From: Moritella sp. JT01
GTDB lineage: Bacteria; Pseudomonadota; Gammaproteobacteria; Enterobacterales; Moritellaceae
Reading direction: 5' to 3'
NCBI RefSeq assembly: GCF_001574435.1
Contig: NZ_LOCN01000011.1
Span: forward strand, 147,297-211,296
Length of the DNA stretch: 64,000 nt
A model generated the notes under the pieces. The model did not search any database and was not told the origin of the DNA. It was given only the letters and a program-made list of their open reading frames with translations. A program made the translations under genes and the position numbers. Positions 37,750-47,370 of this stretch are shown in pieces; within the stretch, counting starts at the first letter, position 1, and each line of letters starts with the position of its first letter.

Positions 37750-39663
37750 TCATTCAGTCAATACTCTGACTTGATTACAAAAATGACCTTGAGCACCATA
37801 AACGCCGAGTTTATTTAATGCATCCCACTCGCCTTTTGATTCCACACCAACCGCAATCACAATAGTAGCCAAATTAACAGTACCGCCTAGAATACTTCGA
37901 ATCGCCAGTTGATTAATTTGACGCTTATGTAAATCACGCACTAAACTCGGGTGAATCTTAATAATGTCGACATCTAATTTTTTTATATATGATGAATCAA
38001 CCACATCTTGACCAACCATATCCACAGCGATACAACAGCCCAGTGCTTTTAGATTTTTAACGGGCTCTAATAACATTTCTAAATTACGATTAATTTGATA
38101 TTCATGGATTTCAAAATGCAACATCGCGCGTAATCTCACCGGCAAACGGATAATATCGAGGTAAACAGCGCGCATAAAACGTTTATCCAAATAACTCTGA
38201 ATATCTAAGTTTATCCCACAAGAAATAGGCTCACCTTGCTCTAGATTCGAGATTGCCCGCTCTACAGTTAGTTGGTCAATGCGTTTCAGTACGCCACATT
38301 TTTCTGCCATTGGTAAGAAGACACCCGCATGAACCCATTCATCATTCTCGTCTTTTAACCTTGGGTAAATTTCATGACCCAATACCTGCTTATTTTCCAT
38401 GCTTAAAATGAGTTGTTGCTCATAATAGAATGCATTATTTTTGAAGGTCCGCTCAAACAGTCCACGCCATCTGACAGTGCCTTTCGCATAAACCGGTGTT
38501 TGTTCTTCTTGTTCATACAAGAACCAACCAGAGCAGCCTTGTAAAACCGCAATTTTTAATGCCTGATCGACGTTTTCTAATACTTCTTCTGCGCGTTCAG
38601 CATAATGATAAATAGCGACACCAGTATAAAATAATTCATCACAATCCACAGGCGTGAATAAACTGATTCGTGTGAGTAATTTGTATAATTGCTTCATCAC
38701 AATTTCAGATTCAGGGCCAGTGACCCGAGGCAATAAAATGGTAAATTGATCGCCACGATAACGAGCAAGTACAGAGCCAGTAAAACGCTCCACAAACTTA
38801 CTTAGCAGTTCACTAACCGATTTAACCATTTCATCAACACTTGCCACACCATGGTTATAATTTAATTGCGATAATTCATAGAGTTCTATTTTTATAATCG
38901 TGCCAGCGATAACGCCGGGATCTGATAACATGGCTTCTAATTGATTTAAAAAGAAATCACGATTACCAATGCCAGTTGAGGCATCAACAAACGCGTTAGT
39001 ACGCATATAAGAATCAAAACGACTGCGCTCTTGTTTGGTATCTTCCAGGTCTGCAATTAATTTATCAAACGCACGACTGGTTGCTTTTGGCCATTCAAAT
39101 TCGGAGCCAACGGCCACTTTAATATGCTCACCGTTGAGAATTTTATAACTGCGTGTAGACAGTAATTCAGCACCATACATGCCTTTTTTAAGCAGCCAAA
39201 TGGCAATGACTAAACCAAATAAAGCAATAAGTAAACCCGTGCTCACTCCGGTAAATAATTCAGGTGGGTATTCCATCGCATAGTAGGGTGAAAGCATAAT
39301 AACTTTCGCTTTAAAGTCACTGTTCGCTTTTAATTCGAAATGATACTCTTTGAGAAAAGAAGTAGCGCCCTCAGTATCTGCCGTTCGCCCATCAAAGTCG
39401 TAACTGACAATGCCATCTTTTTCGACTGTCAGTTGTAATACTGAATGCGCACGTAATAACTCAGGTAGCCAGAATGCAAAACGAGGCTCACTGTCTTCCA
39501 TCGCTAGTTGCTCGTCCATCACATCAATCAATCGCGAGATATTTTGCTTTTGGGTCTCAATCGCAAGGCCACGTAAACTAACGCCCCCGCCCAGCAATAC
39601 CACACCTATAGATGACAGTACGCAAACAATAATAAAACCAATCAGTTTGTTGGTAAATTTCAT
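37750..39663 (-). CDS. csrD: degenerate GGDEF/EAL RNase E specificity factor CsrD
   Basis: Membrane protein of 637 residues with an N-terminal transmembrane helix (about 6-27), a periplasmic loop, a second helix (about 138-158), then a GGDEF-like and an EAL-like domain. Both active sites are degenerate: the diguanylate-cyclase signature reads RGDQF in place of GGDEF, and the EAL site reads HEIYPRL where EAL is expected. This matches CsrD (MshH in vibrios), which promotes CsrB/CsrC decay by RNase E and has no c-di-GMP enzymatic activity. It lies directly upstream of mshI, the conserved vibrio arrangement. Confidence 0.9.
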   Translation of the reverse strand: MKFTNKLIGFIIVCVLSSIGVVLLGGGVSLRGLAIETQKQNISRLIDVMDEQLAMEDSEPRFAFWLPELLRAHSVLQLTVEKDGIVSYDFDGRTADTEGATSFLKEYHFELKANSDFKAKVIMLSPYYAMEYPPELFTGVSTGLLIALFGLVIAIWLLKKGMYGAELLSTRSYKILNGEHIKVAVGSEFEWPKATSRAFDKLIADLEDTKQERSRFDSYMRTNAFVDASTGIGNRDFFLNQLEAMLSDPGVIAGTIIKIELYELSQLNYNHGVASVDEMVKSVSELLSKFVERFTGSVLARYRGDQFTILLPRVTGPESEIVMKQLYKLLTRISLFTPVDCDELFYTGVAIYHYAERAEEVLENVDQALKIAVLQGCSGWFLYEQEEQTPVYAKGTVRWRGLFERTFKNNAFYYEQQLILSMENKQVLGHEIYPRLKDENDEWVHAGVFLPMAEKCGVLKRIDQLTVERAISNLEQGEPISCGINLDIQSYLDKRFMRAVYLDIIRLPVRLRAMLHFEIHEYQINRNLEMLLEPVKNLKALGCCIAVDMVGQDVVDSSYIKKLDVDIIKIHPSLVRDLHKRQINQLAIRSILGGTVNLATIVIAVGVESKGEWDALNKLGVYGAQGHFCNQVRVLTE

Positions 39664-39872
39664 ATATTCCTATACATCCCTATATCAGAATCTCATCATG
39701 AAACACAAATTATGATAACGACAATATAATGCCGATATAGTTAATTATTCTACTGTATTCTGCTTTTAATAACATATAAAAACTAATCACGTGTGGCATT
39801 AACACAATAAAAAAAGCAAGTAAGACAAAGTATATGAATAATTTTCGGGGTAAATATAACGAAAAATAAAAA

Positions 39873-39894
39873 AACCCAGCATTTCTGCTGGGTT
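39873..39894 (-). terminator. intrinsic terminator after ssb
   Basis: On the minus strand AACCCAGCA pairs with TGCTGGGTT around a GAAA tetraloop, followed by a run of T residues broken by one A. It lies about 60 bases past the ssb stop. The rest of the 288-base ssb-csrD gap shows no gene and would contain the csrD promoter. Confidence 0.82.
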
Positions 39895-39951
39895 AGGAGT
39901 CATTCTATCTTTTAAAAGTATTTATATTTACACTTTCAAAAAGTACAAGTG

Positions 39952-40596
39952 CTAGAACGGAATATCATCATCAAAGTCTGCAGACGGTTCGTTAAAACCT
40001 TGCTGCGGAGCTTGCTGTTGAGGCGCAGAAGCAGGAGCTTGCTGTTTAGGAGCATAGCTTTGCTGTTGCGGTGCCTGTTGTTGCTGTGGCTGTTGGTTAT
40101 AACCACCTTGTTGTGATGCAGCTGCTGGTTGTTGTGGTGCAGTTGCAGGTTGTTGTGGCTGACCCCAACCTGCATTTTGGTTCTGCTGTTGTGCCTGTTG
40201 GTTACTATTATTATAACCGCCACTCTGCTGCTGTTGACCGCCTTGACGCGAACCAATCATTTGCATTACACCGTTAAAACCTTGTACTACCACTTCTGTT
40301 GTAAAACGATCTTGGCCATTTTGATCTTGCCATTTACGTGTTTGTAATGCGCCTTCAATATATACCTGAGATCCTTTACGTAAGTATTCACCCGCAATTT
40401 CAGCGAGTTTACCGAATACAGCAACACGGTGCCATTCGGTTTTTTCACGCTGCTCGCCAGTTTGCTTATCACGCCATGATTCACTTGTCGCAATCGTTAG
40501 ATTGGCAACCGCGCCACCATTTGGGAATGAGCGGATTTCAGGATCATTACCTAAATTACCAAGAATAATTACTTTATTTACGCCACGACTGGCCAT
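39952..40596 (-). CDS. ssb: single-stranded DNA-binding protein
   Basis: Homotetrameric SSB that coats ssDNA in replication and repair. The ATG at 40596 ([13 protein letters not shown]) gives 214 residues and has an AGGAG ribosome-binding site. The frame is open seven codons earlier. The OB-fold fills about residues 1-110. A Gln/Ala-rich linker (about 113-205) is longer than in Escherichia coli SSB, and the tail ends in the protein-interaction tip DFDDDIPF. It begins 1 base after the MFS stop, so it may be co-transcribed, although an internal promoter is not excluded. Confidence 0.95.
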   Translation of the reverse strand: MASRGVNKVIILGNLGNDPEIRSFPNGGAVANLTIATSESWRDKQTGEQREKTEWHRVAVFGKLAEIAGEYLRKGSQVYIEGALQTRKWQDQNGQDRFTTEVVVQGFNGVMQMIGSRQGGQQQQSGGYNNSNQQAQQQNQNAGWGQPQQPATAPQQPAAASQQGGYNQQPQQQQAPQQQSYAPKQQAPASAPQQQAPQQGFNEPSADFDDDIPF

Positions 40597-40597
40597 G

Positions 40598-41971
40598 CTA
40601 GCTCCTGTGCTGTTCACGAACCAGGTTCAAAGCCTGGTCTATTTCAAAATCTTTAGTCGCTTTTAAATAAGCAACCTGTTCTTCTAATACTACTACAGCT
40701 TCATTAATACCGGAAAGCGATATTAACTTTTCGGCGATTAATTCAGCGTCTCTTTGGTTGGCGATGGTCACAGAGATAGTGTGAGCTTTCACTTGCCCAA
40801 CATTTTCTAGCCCCAAAGAAATCACAAACCATACTATCATTACCGCAGCAATGATAAAGAAGAGACCTTGTGACCCCAATTGGGAATACAAGCTACCAGC
40901 CATAATACCACCACAAAATGCACCCGCAAACTGTGATGTCGAGTAGACGCCCATTGCCGAGCCTTTTGCGCCAGCTGGTGCCGACATCGAGATCATGGCA
41001 GGTAAAGAGGCTTCCAAAAAGTTAAATGCGGTAAAATACAACACGATAGCGAGTGCAAAGAGCCATAAGTTGCCATTTGCAAATCCCATCACACAAAGTG
41101 CAAGACCCATCAATGCAATCGCGAATAAGAAAAATTGCTTATTCATTTTCTTCTTCGCAGCAATAATGAGCATTGGCACCATTAATACAAATGATAGCAG
41201 TAATGCAGGGAAATATATCCACCAGTGGTGCTCACCAACTAGCCCCGCCGATTCTAATTCAAATGGCAATGATACAAACACAGCGGTCAAGGTTAAATGC
41301 AGCAAAAAGATCCCGGCATCTAAACGTAATAGCTGCGGATCACGTAACATTGCTCTTAATTTATGACGATTGGTACTCGCATCGCCTGTGGGTGCTTTGG
41401 CTGTTGCATTCGGCACAATAAAATGCACAACAAGCATACCGATAATGGCAAGTACTGCGGTCACAAAGAAAATGCCTTTAAGACCAATCCACTGCGCTAA
41501 TACAGGCCCTGCCACCAGTGAAAAGGCAAACGAAAGTCCGATACACATGCCAATCACAGCCATCACTTTCGGTCGCTGTTGTTCACGGGTAATATCTGCA
41601 GCTAACGCAAGAATCGCACTGGCAACAGCCCCTGTGCCTTGTAATACGCGTCCAAAAGCAACGCCATAAACCGAATCTGCGAGAGCAGCGACAATACTAC
41701 CTAAACAAAATAAGCCTAAACCCGCAATAATAACCGGTTTACGACCAATCCGATCGGACAACTGTCCCATCGGTATTTGTAATATGGCTTGGGTTAATCC
41801 GTAAGCACCGATCACGATACCGACCCACAATGGCGAATAGCCAATCAAATCACGTCCATAAATGGCAAAAACGGGCATGATCATAAATAAGCCCAGCATT
41901 CTTAAACCAAATACCAATGCTAATGACACTGCTGTCTTTTGCTCTAATTTAGATAAAGCTACATTATCCAT
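40598..41971 (-). CDS. MFS transporter, YajR-like
   Basis: Major facilitator superfamily proton-driven transporter, 457 residues, with about twelve transmembrane helices and motif [12 protein letters not shown] in the first cytoplasmic loop. The C-terminal tail (about 395-457, [21 protein letters not shown]) resembles the ferredoxin-like YAM domain of Escherichia coli YajR, which separates it from generic drug-efflux MFS proteins. The substrate is unknown. Its stop abuts ssb. The pairing with ssb is conserved in related genomes, but no functional link is known. Confidence 0.85.
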   Translation of the reverse strand: MDNVALSKLEQKTAVSLALVFGLRMLGLFMIMPVFAIYGRDLIGYSPLWVGIVIGAYGLTQAILQIPMGQLSDRIGRKPVIIAGLGLFCLGSIVAALADSVYGVAFGRVLQGTGAVASAILALAADITREQQRPKVMAVIGMCIGLSFAFSLVAGPVLAQWIGLKGIFFVTAVLAIIGMLVVHFIVPNATAKAPTGDASTNRHKLRAMLRDPQLLRLDAGIFLLHLTLTAVFVSLPFELESAGLVGEHHWWIYFPALLLSFVLMVPMLIIAAKKKMNKQFFLFAIALMGLALCVMGFANGNLWLFALAIVLYFTAFNFLEASLPAMISMSAPAGAKGSAMGVYSTSQFAGAFCGGIMAGSLYSQLGSQGLFFIIAAVMIVWFVISLGLENVGQVKAHTISVTIANQRDAELIAEKLISLSGINEAVVVLEEQVAYLKATKDFEIDQALNLVREQHRS

Positions 41972-42485
41972 AATTAATCCATCAACCTCTCAATATTTAC
42001 CGCGCCATATTAACACATCATCTAAGCTGAAAATAAAAATCATTTAAAACAGCCACAATAAACGTCCACCATGCTTTAGCATTAACAAAAAACGAAAATA
42101 ACCGTAAAATACCGAATTAACTAAATAGGTTGAAATAAAACACCAGAATTAATACTTAACGCAATGATAATGAAAATAAAATGCAATATTAAACCATTAA
42201 TATAGCTAAATAATAAAGTATGAGCCGAGATAAAACTAAATGCGAACTTGACTCATTTATAGCACACCGATATGTTAAGTATGAATTAACAACTAGTTAA
42301 CATGTAATGTCCCAGAGAGATTAGCTCGCGACTTCCACTGTCAGTTAATGCTTTAGTATCAAGCCGTATCGAACTTAGGTATTACAATTAACACTTTAAT
42401 TAAGTCATTAACCAAGTTTAACCGTTTTATAATGCTATTTAGCATAGATATGGATATCACCACACAAACTAAAGGATTTAGTCAT
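41972..42485. other. 514-base intergenic region between the MFS transporter and the LuxR-type regulator
   Basis: No gene is seen. It is AT-rich and lies between two divergent genes, so it holds both promoters. A perfect TATAAT at 42428-42433, about 53 bases before the regulator start, is a possible -10 but lacks a good -35. Imperfect palindromes (AACTAGTT near 42291 and others) are present. No ops/JUMPstart element, CRP site or CTG-N10-CAG LexA box was found by eye. Confidence 0.5.
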
Positions 42486-43124
42486 ATGTCGGATTACCCA
42501 AATGTAGTATTGCTGTCTCAGCCGAGTCTACAAGTTGCCACTTTAGTCTCTTGTTTAAGAGCTAAACTCGATATACCTGTACAACAATTACGTGAAGTGG
42601 CCGAAGTTGAACGTATCTCAATTGATGACAATTTATTATTACTCGTTGATACAGACAACCTCAGTGCAATCTCACAAGAGCAGCTGAAAAACAAATTAAA
42701 GCAATACCATGGTATGTTTCGATTAGCCCTGATTAATTTGAGTGATGACACCACGATGGAGAACATTTCCACTTGGCCATCGATATTTGGCGTATTTAAT
42801 AAGCGTGATGAACTCGATGTCGTTTGCAAAGGCATACAAAAGATCACCGAAGGTGAATTCTGGATGCCACGACGTACACTCAGCTCACTGATCTCCATTT
42901 ACCGCTCTACCAAAGCCGTTGATCTAGACCGAAAACCAGAACTCACAACCCGTGAACAAGAGATCTTACGTCAGCTAATGACGGGTTCATCAAATTTAGA
43001 GATCGCTGATACGCTTTATGTCAGTGAGCACACGATCAAGTCACATTTATATAATGTATTTAAAAAGATCAAAGTAAAAAATCGCCTACAAGCGGTATCA
43101 TGGGCAAAAGAAAACCTTATCTAA
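42486..43124 (+). CDS. LuxR-family regulator of the CsgD/VpsT/QstR type
   Basis: Transcription factor of 212 residues from the ATG at 42486, with an AAAGGA ribosome-binding site; the frame is open 18 codons earlier. The N-terminal receiver-like domain (about 7-140) lacks the phosphorylation pocket. It carries STWPSIFGVFNK, matching the W-P-x-I-x-GVF motif of CsgD and VpsT, and WMPR (residues 126-129) where VpsT has its c-di-GMP motif W[FLM][ST]R. The LuxR HTH spans about 153-210 (LTTREQEILRQL, HTIKSHLYNVFKKI). Position near ssb recalls QstR of Vibrio cholerae. A downstream terminator separates it from the export genes. Confidence 0.82.
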   Translation: MSDYPNVVLLSQPSLQVATLVSCLRAKLDIPVQQLREVAEVERISIDDNLLLLVDTDNLSAISQEQLKNKLKQYHGMFRLALINLSDDTTMENISTWPSIFGVFNKRDELDVVCKGIQKITEGEFWMPRRTLSSLISIYRSTKAVDLDRKPELTTREQEILRQLMTGSSNLEIADTLYVSEHTIKSHLYNVFKKIKVKNRLQAVSWAKENLI

Positions 43125-43186
43125 TTACAGCTGATTGTTTAGAAACAAAAGACAGATAAGCTCGAAGCCCTAGACTAATATAACTT

Positions 43187-43214
43187 AAAAGTCATATCTA
43201 ATATGGCTTTTTTT
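43187..43214 (+). terminator. intrinsic terminator after the LuxR-type regulator
   Basis: AAAAGTCATAT pairs with ATATGGCTTTT (one G-U pair) around a 3-base CTA loop and runs into a seven-T tract. It lies 63 bases after the regulator stop, so the export genes downstream need their own promoter. The remaining 137 bases before the next gene are AT-rich with no clear promoter. Confidence 0.75.
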
Positions 43215-43351
43215 ATACTTAAAATTAGATAAATTTGTAACAACCTTAACTTGTTATGTTTCATTTATGTTGCAACCATGGTACATCTAATGCTAAATAA
43301 TGAAAACGTATGGATACGTAACCCTATCGCTCACCATTCAAAGGATCTGAA

Positions 43352-45535
43352 GTGGAGCAAAAATACGACACGTATAATAGGTTCCCACAGGGAGGCCAAG
43401 ACGAAATTGATCTTACGCATCTCTTTAATATAATTAGGCGCTCGTTTTTACGAATCTGTGTTATCACCACCATTGTTAGCATTATTGCTGCCATTTTTAT
43501 TTCTGATCTTCCTCCTATTTATAAAGCCAGCACAGTTTTACAATTACAAATACAGCAAGCGAAGCCAATTGCCATCCAAGGTTTATTACAAAACGATATA
43601 AACAACAAAGATTACTTCCAAACTCAAATTGAAATTTTACGTTCCGACGTGATCACCGAAAAAGTCATCACCAAACTCAATTTATCTCAAACCCCTTATT
43701 ACACACAAGATAAACCGAATAGTAAATTAAGCTTGATACTCGATAACATCATGCATTTTATATCACCAACAAAAAAACAAGCTAAGGCAATAAACCCACA
43801 CGCTTTTATTGGCCAGATAAAATCGGCAGTGAATATATCTCTCATTAAAAACACCCAATTACTGACCATCAGTTATGAGCATAACGTACCAGAATTGGCT
43901 GCTTTAATCGCGAATACCTATGCCAATGTGTACATCCAGCATAACCGTGATTTTCGAGTCCTACAGACAGTTACCGCATCACTTTGGCTTAAAGAAGGGG
44001 TGCAAGCACTCAAAGATAACTTAAATACAGCAGAGAGCAATCTCACTCATTTTCTCCAACAAGAAAACTTAATTGATGACAGTGGTATTGATAATTTCAC
44101 CGCAACAGAATTACAGAACCTCACCACTAAATTAAACACGATTAGAAGTGAATTAATTGGCGCGCAAACCTTATATCGACAAATAAGCCAAGCGCAAAAT
44201 TTAGACTTGCTCACTTCAACCTCAATCAAGGCATTATCCCATCACGCAGTGATAGTTGAATTAAGAAATGATTACACCCGAGCAAAGCACAATATCGCCG
44301 AACTATCCAAACGCTATGGTCCACAACACGACAAAATGATCCAAGTAAATGCACAACTCAGTGCCGCAGAAGAAAATGCCCAAAACGCCTTACAACAACT
44401 GGCACTCGGGTTTAAAAAAAATATCAACTTACTTGAACAAAATGAATCCGCCGTGATCGCCGTATTAGAAAGTAAAAAAGCAGAACACCGCACCCTGATA
44501 AAACAAAAAGCACGTTATAAAGAACTCAACCGAGAGTTAACCTCGAGCAACGAACTGTATAATATGTTTTTAATGCGTTTGAAAGAAACAAACCTCACCA
44601 ACAACCTTAACCTATCAACAGCTACGATTACCGGTATCGCTAAAACGCCTTTATCCCCTTTTAAACCCAAACGCGCATTGATCTTAGTGCTCGTGATCTT
44701 ATTAACATTGATGCTGTTAGTCGCGCATGCTCTACTGCATGCGCTATTTTTTGTGAATCAAGACAATGTCACTAATCTACCAGCGCCATTACTTGGCTCA
44801 CTACCCAACTTTAAAGCGATTGATAAAAAATTCCATCAACAATCGCCACAGCAATTATTTCTTGGCAATAAGATAATTTTTGAAGCAGCGCAAAATTTAC
44901 GTACATCATTGCAGTTATCCGCCAAAATCAAGCAACCACAAGTCATCATGATCAGCTCCAACACCGTAGGCGAAGGGAAAAGTACATCCGCTATTTATCT
45001 CGCGATGGCGTTAGCACAATCCCACAGAACCCTTATTTTAGAGGCTGATTTACGTAGACCGTCGATAAGAAGAAAAATGGGGATCCCCAATAGCCAACGT
45101 GGATTGGCTGATATTCTCAGTAAAAGTGGCAGTTTGAATAGCTATATATGGCGTGATCAACAAACAAATTTAGCTGTATTATCGGCAGGAGAGTTAACCG
45201 AAAGCCCATCCAATTTACTGAGCTCGACACGTTTTACCAGTTGCCTGGCCATTTTAAGATCCCAATATGATTATATTATTATTGATTCGCCACCTAGTCA
45301 GCTAGTCAGTGACGCATTAATTATTGGGCAACAGTCTGATTTTAATATACTCGTGACCCGTGCAAACGACTCCAAGATTGCTGGACTTAACAGCACCATC
45401 GCATTACTGGCGAAGCATGGCGTCAGTACCGATGGCATTATACTAAACCAAGAATCATTGAAAAATGATAGACGCTATCAGTACCAATACCAGTATCACA
45501 ATAAAAGTCAAAAGGAAGTTGCACGGGCCTCATAG
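43352..45535 (+). CDS. polysaccharide chain-length determinant and tyrosine autokinase (Wzc-like)
   Basis: Polysaccharide co-polymerase with a bacterial tyrosine kinase (BY-kinase) domain, 727 residues, starting at GTG 43352 with an AAGGA site six bases upstream. The Wzz domain starts near residue 20, with transmembrane helices at about 35-52 and 442-467 and a long coiled coil between (about 210-400). The kinase domain has Walker A SSNTVGEGKST (535-545), A' LILEADLRRP (561-570) and B YIIIDSPP (641-648). The C-terminus holds alternating tyrosines at 709, 711, 713 and 715, the autophosphorylation cluster. It begins a three-gene export run and has no linked biosynthesis genes. Confidence 0.9.
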   Translation: MEQKYDTYNRFPQGGQDEIDLTHLFNIIRRSFLRICVITTIVSIIAAIFISDLPPIYKASTVLQLQIQQAKPIAIQGLLQNDINNKDYFQTQIEILRSDVITEKVITKLNLSQTPYYTQDKPNSKLSLILDNIMHFISPTKKQAKAINPHAFIGQIKSAVNISLIKNTQLLTISYEHNVPELAALIANTYANVYIQHNRDFRVLQTVTASLWLKEGVQALKDNLNTAESNLTHFLQQENLIDDSGIDNFTATELQNLTTKLNTIRSELIGAQTLYRQISQAQNLDLLTSTSIKALSHHAVIVELRNDYTRAKHNIAELSKRYGPQHDKMIQVNAQLSAAEENAQNALQQLALGFKKNINLLEQNESAVIAVLESKKAEHRTLIKQKARYKELNRELTSSNELYNMFLMRLKETNLTNNLNLSTATITGIAKTPLSPFKPKRALILVLVILLTLMLLVAHALLHALFFVNQDNVTNLPAPLLGSLPNFKAIDKKFHQQSPQQLFLGNKIIFEAAQNLRTSLQLSAKIKQPQVIMISSNTVGEGKSTSAIYLAMALAQSHRTLILEADLRRPSIRRKMGIPNSQRGLADILSKSGSLNSYIWRDQQTNLAVLSAGELTESPSNLLSSTRFTSCLAILRSQYDYIIIDSPPSQLVSDALIIGQQSDFNILVTRANDSKIAGLNSTIALLAKHGVSTDGIILNQESLKNDRRYQYQYQYHNKSQKEVARAS

Positions 45536-45551
45536 CTGTTCTGCATAACCA

Positions 45552-46748
45552 ATGAAAATCTTAAAGAATTTACAGCTAACAGTATCCTCTATATTCATCT
45601 TACTCCTATTCAGTTCGCGGGTGACCGCGTCAGAGTTAAGTCTAGAGACTAATTCTGAACTTGGACTTAATGTAATACCCAGTCTCTCACTCAATTATAA
45701 ACACGACGATAATATTACCAATGCAAAAACCAATCCGCAGGCTTCTAATTTAATTGAAATAATGCCCGCATTACGCATTGAAGGGAAAAAATATAACACC
45801 AAGTTTACTTTGGGTTATGAGGGGCTACAAAGCTTATATAGTGAAAATTCGGATAATAATTATACCGATCACCAGTTACAAGTAGGACTTAACCGAACAT
45901 CCAATCGCCGCCATCAGTTGGCTATTTCATACCAATTTAATCTTGGCCATGATGCCGTCAATATGGGAATATCAGAAGGTAATGAGCAAGTAACAGCGCC
46001 CACCAAGTTTTACACCCAGCAAGTTGCATTAAGTTATGTTTATGGCAGCCAATCTTCAAAAGCCAAACTCAAACCTCGATTTAGTTTTAACAATAAACGC
46101 TACGACAAAAAAAACTCAAGTTACACACCCATGGCTGATTTCAACGAATATAACTACGGCCTCGCTTTTGACTATAACATCGGGGCGAGCTTAAACTTAT
46201 TACTTGATATCAGTAACCGCGTAACCAATTACCAAGGTACCGCGAATCACAAAGACAGTAATAATAGCCTGCTGTATACCGGTATACACTGGGACATAAG
46301 TGGCAAAACGCAAGGTATTGTAAAAATAGGTTATGAGAAAATTAATTTCGCCGACAGTAGCCGAAATCCTCAAGCTAACCCAAGCTGGGATATTGGTATT
46401 AATTGGCGTCCAAAAACATATTCCACCTTCAACATCAATGCCAGTCAGAAGATCATCAATGCAGTCACAGGAACAGACAGCATAGAAGCAGATCACAAGT
46501 CAATAGGCTGGGAACACACCTGGCGTTATAATTTGTCGAGTTCACTCGCTTACCACTATCTAAACGAAACATACCAACATAGCGCGCGTGAAGACAACAG
46601 CAGTACCATCAACATCGCACTGTCTTATCAATTAAGCTCTTGGCTCGCATTCGGTCTTAGCTATGAACATCAACGTAAATCATCTTCGGAAGTTAACTTA
46701 GGTTATGACAAAAATATTTACGGATTAACCAGTTCCCTCGTATTTTAA
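45552..46748 (+). CDS. outer-membrane beta-barrel protein of the export module
   Basis: 398-residue protein with a signal peptide (about residues 1-26, ending TVSSIFILLLFSSRVTA) and repeated amphipathic beta strands throughout. It ends in a typical aromatic C-terminal strand (YGLTSSLVF). This pattern resembles the BBP2-type or TIGR03016-like barrels found with exopolysaccharide and PEP-CTERM export genes. Role inferred from neighbours: an outer-membrane partner of Wzc-like and Wza-like proteins in secreting a polymer. It lies 16 bases after the kinase gene, so it is probably in one operon. Confidence 0.72.
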   Translation: MKILKNLQLTVSSIFILLLFSSRVTASELSLETNSELGLNVIPSLSLNYKHDDNITNAKTNPQASNLIEIMPALRIEGKKYNTKFTLGYEGLQSLYSENSDNNYTDHQLQVGLNRTSNRRHQLAISYQFNLGHDAVNMGISEGNEQVTAPTKFYTQQVALSYVYGSQSSKAKLKPRFSFNNKRYDKKNSSYTPMADFNEYNYGLAFDYNIGASLNLLLDISNRVTNYQGTANHKDSNNSLLYTGIHWDISGKTQGIVKIGYEKINFADSSRNPQANPSWDIGINWRPKTYSTFNINASQKIINAVTGTDSIEADHKSIGWEHTWRYNLSSSLAYHYLNETYQHSAREDNSSTINIALSYQLSSWLAFGLSYEHQRKSSSEVNLGYDKNIYGLTSSLVF

Positions 46749-46766
46749 ATGAAAGGAGTATTTAAA

Positions 46767-47306
46767 ATGAAAGGCTGTCTATACTTACATAGCGCTATTG
46801 TCGTCATTATAATTTTGTTAACAAGTCCTGCCAGAGCGCATGAACAACACCACAATTATAAACTTGGCGCGGGCGATAAACTGTCTATTAAGATCTACGG
46901 CGAAGCCGATCTAAGCATGTCTATATTAATTGATACATCGGGTAGCATTGATTACCCCTACCTCGGTGAAATCAAAGTAGTTGGTTTCACCCCTGCCGAG
47001 ATCAAAAAAAAGATTTATCTTGGTTTGAAAGGGCCTTATTTAATCTCACCTAAAGTCATGGTCAGTATCGTGACTTTCCGCCAATTTTACATTAAAGGCG
47101 AAGTAAAACGCCCCGGTGGATACCCGTTTAGACCCGGGTTAACCGTTGATAAAGCGATAGCACTGGCAGGTGGTTTCACTGAGCGAGCAGCAAAACAATC
47201 TATTATGCTGTCGAATAATAGCGATCTTAATCAGACACATAAGGTTACACCAGACGACCACGTTGCGCCTGATGACATTCTTAATATTGAAGAGAGTTTC
47301 TTCTAA
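46767..47306 (+). CDS. short Wza-like polysaccharide export protein
   Basis: Periplasmic polysaccharide export protein of 179 residues from the ATG at 46767, with an AAAGGAG site 9 bases upstream; an ATG six codons earlier directly follows the previous stop. A signal peptide ends near SPARA. A Poly_export domain (about 32-105, LGAGDKLSIKIYGEADLS) is followed by one SLBB domain (about 108-176). No lipobox and no C-terminal outer-membrane helix are seen, so it is much shorter than Wza and may need the adjacent barrel to cross the outer membrane. Confidence 0.82.
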   Translation: MKGCLYLHSAIVVIIILLTSPARAHEQHHNYKLGAGDKLSIKIYGEADLSMSILIDTSGSIDYPYLGEIKVVGFTPAEIKKKIYLGLKGPYLISPKVMVSIVTFRQFYIKGEVKRPGGYPFRPGLTVDKAIALAGGFTERAAKQSIMLSNNSDLNQTHKVTPDDHVAPDDILNIEESFF

Positions 47307-47370
47307 AGTAATGCCTAACAAGCCCTAATATGCGATACTGGTTGATTATTTTATGTAGTGTGAGTTATGT

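Noticed and set aside
39936..40256. Asn/His/Gln/Arg-rich open frame in ssb
   Set aside because: It is a frame-shifted reading of the Gln-rich ssb linker, not a gene.
47307..47370. LexA box before uvrA
   Set aside because: The only CTG in the gap has TTA, not CAG, ten bases later.
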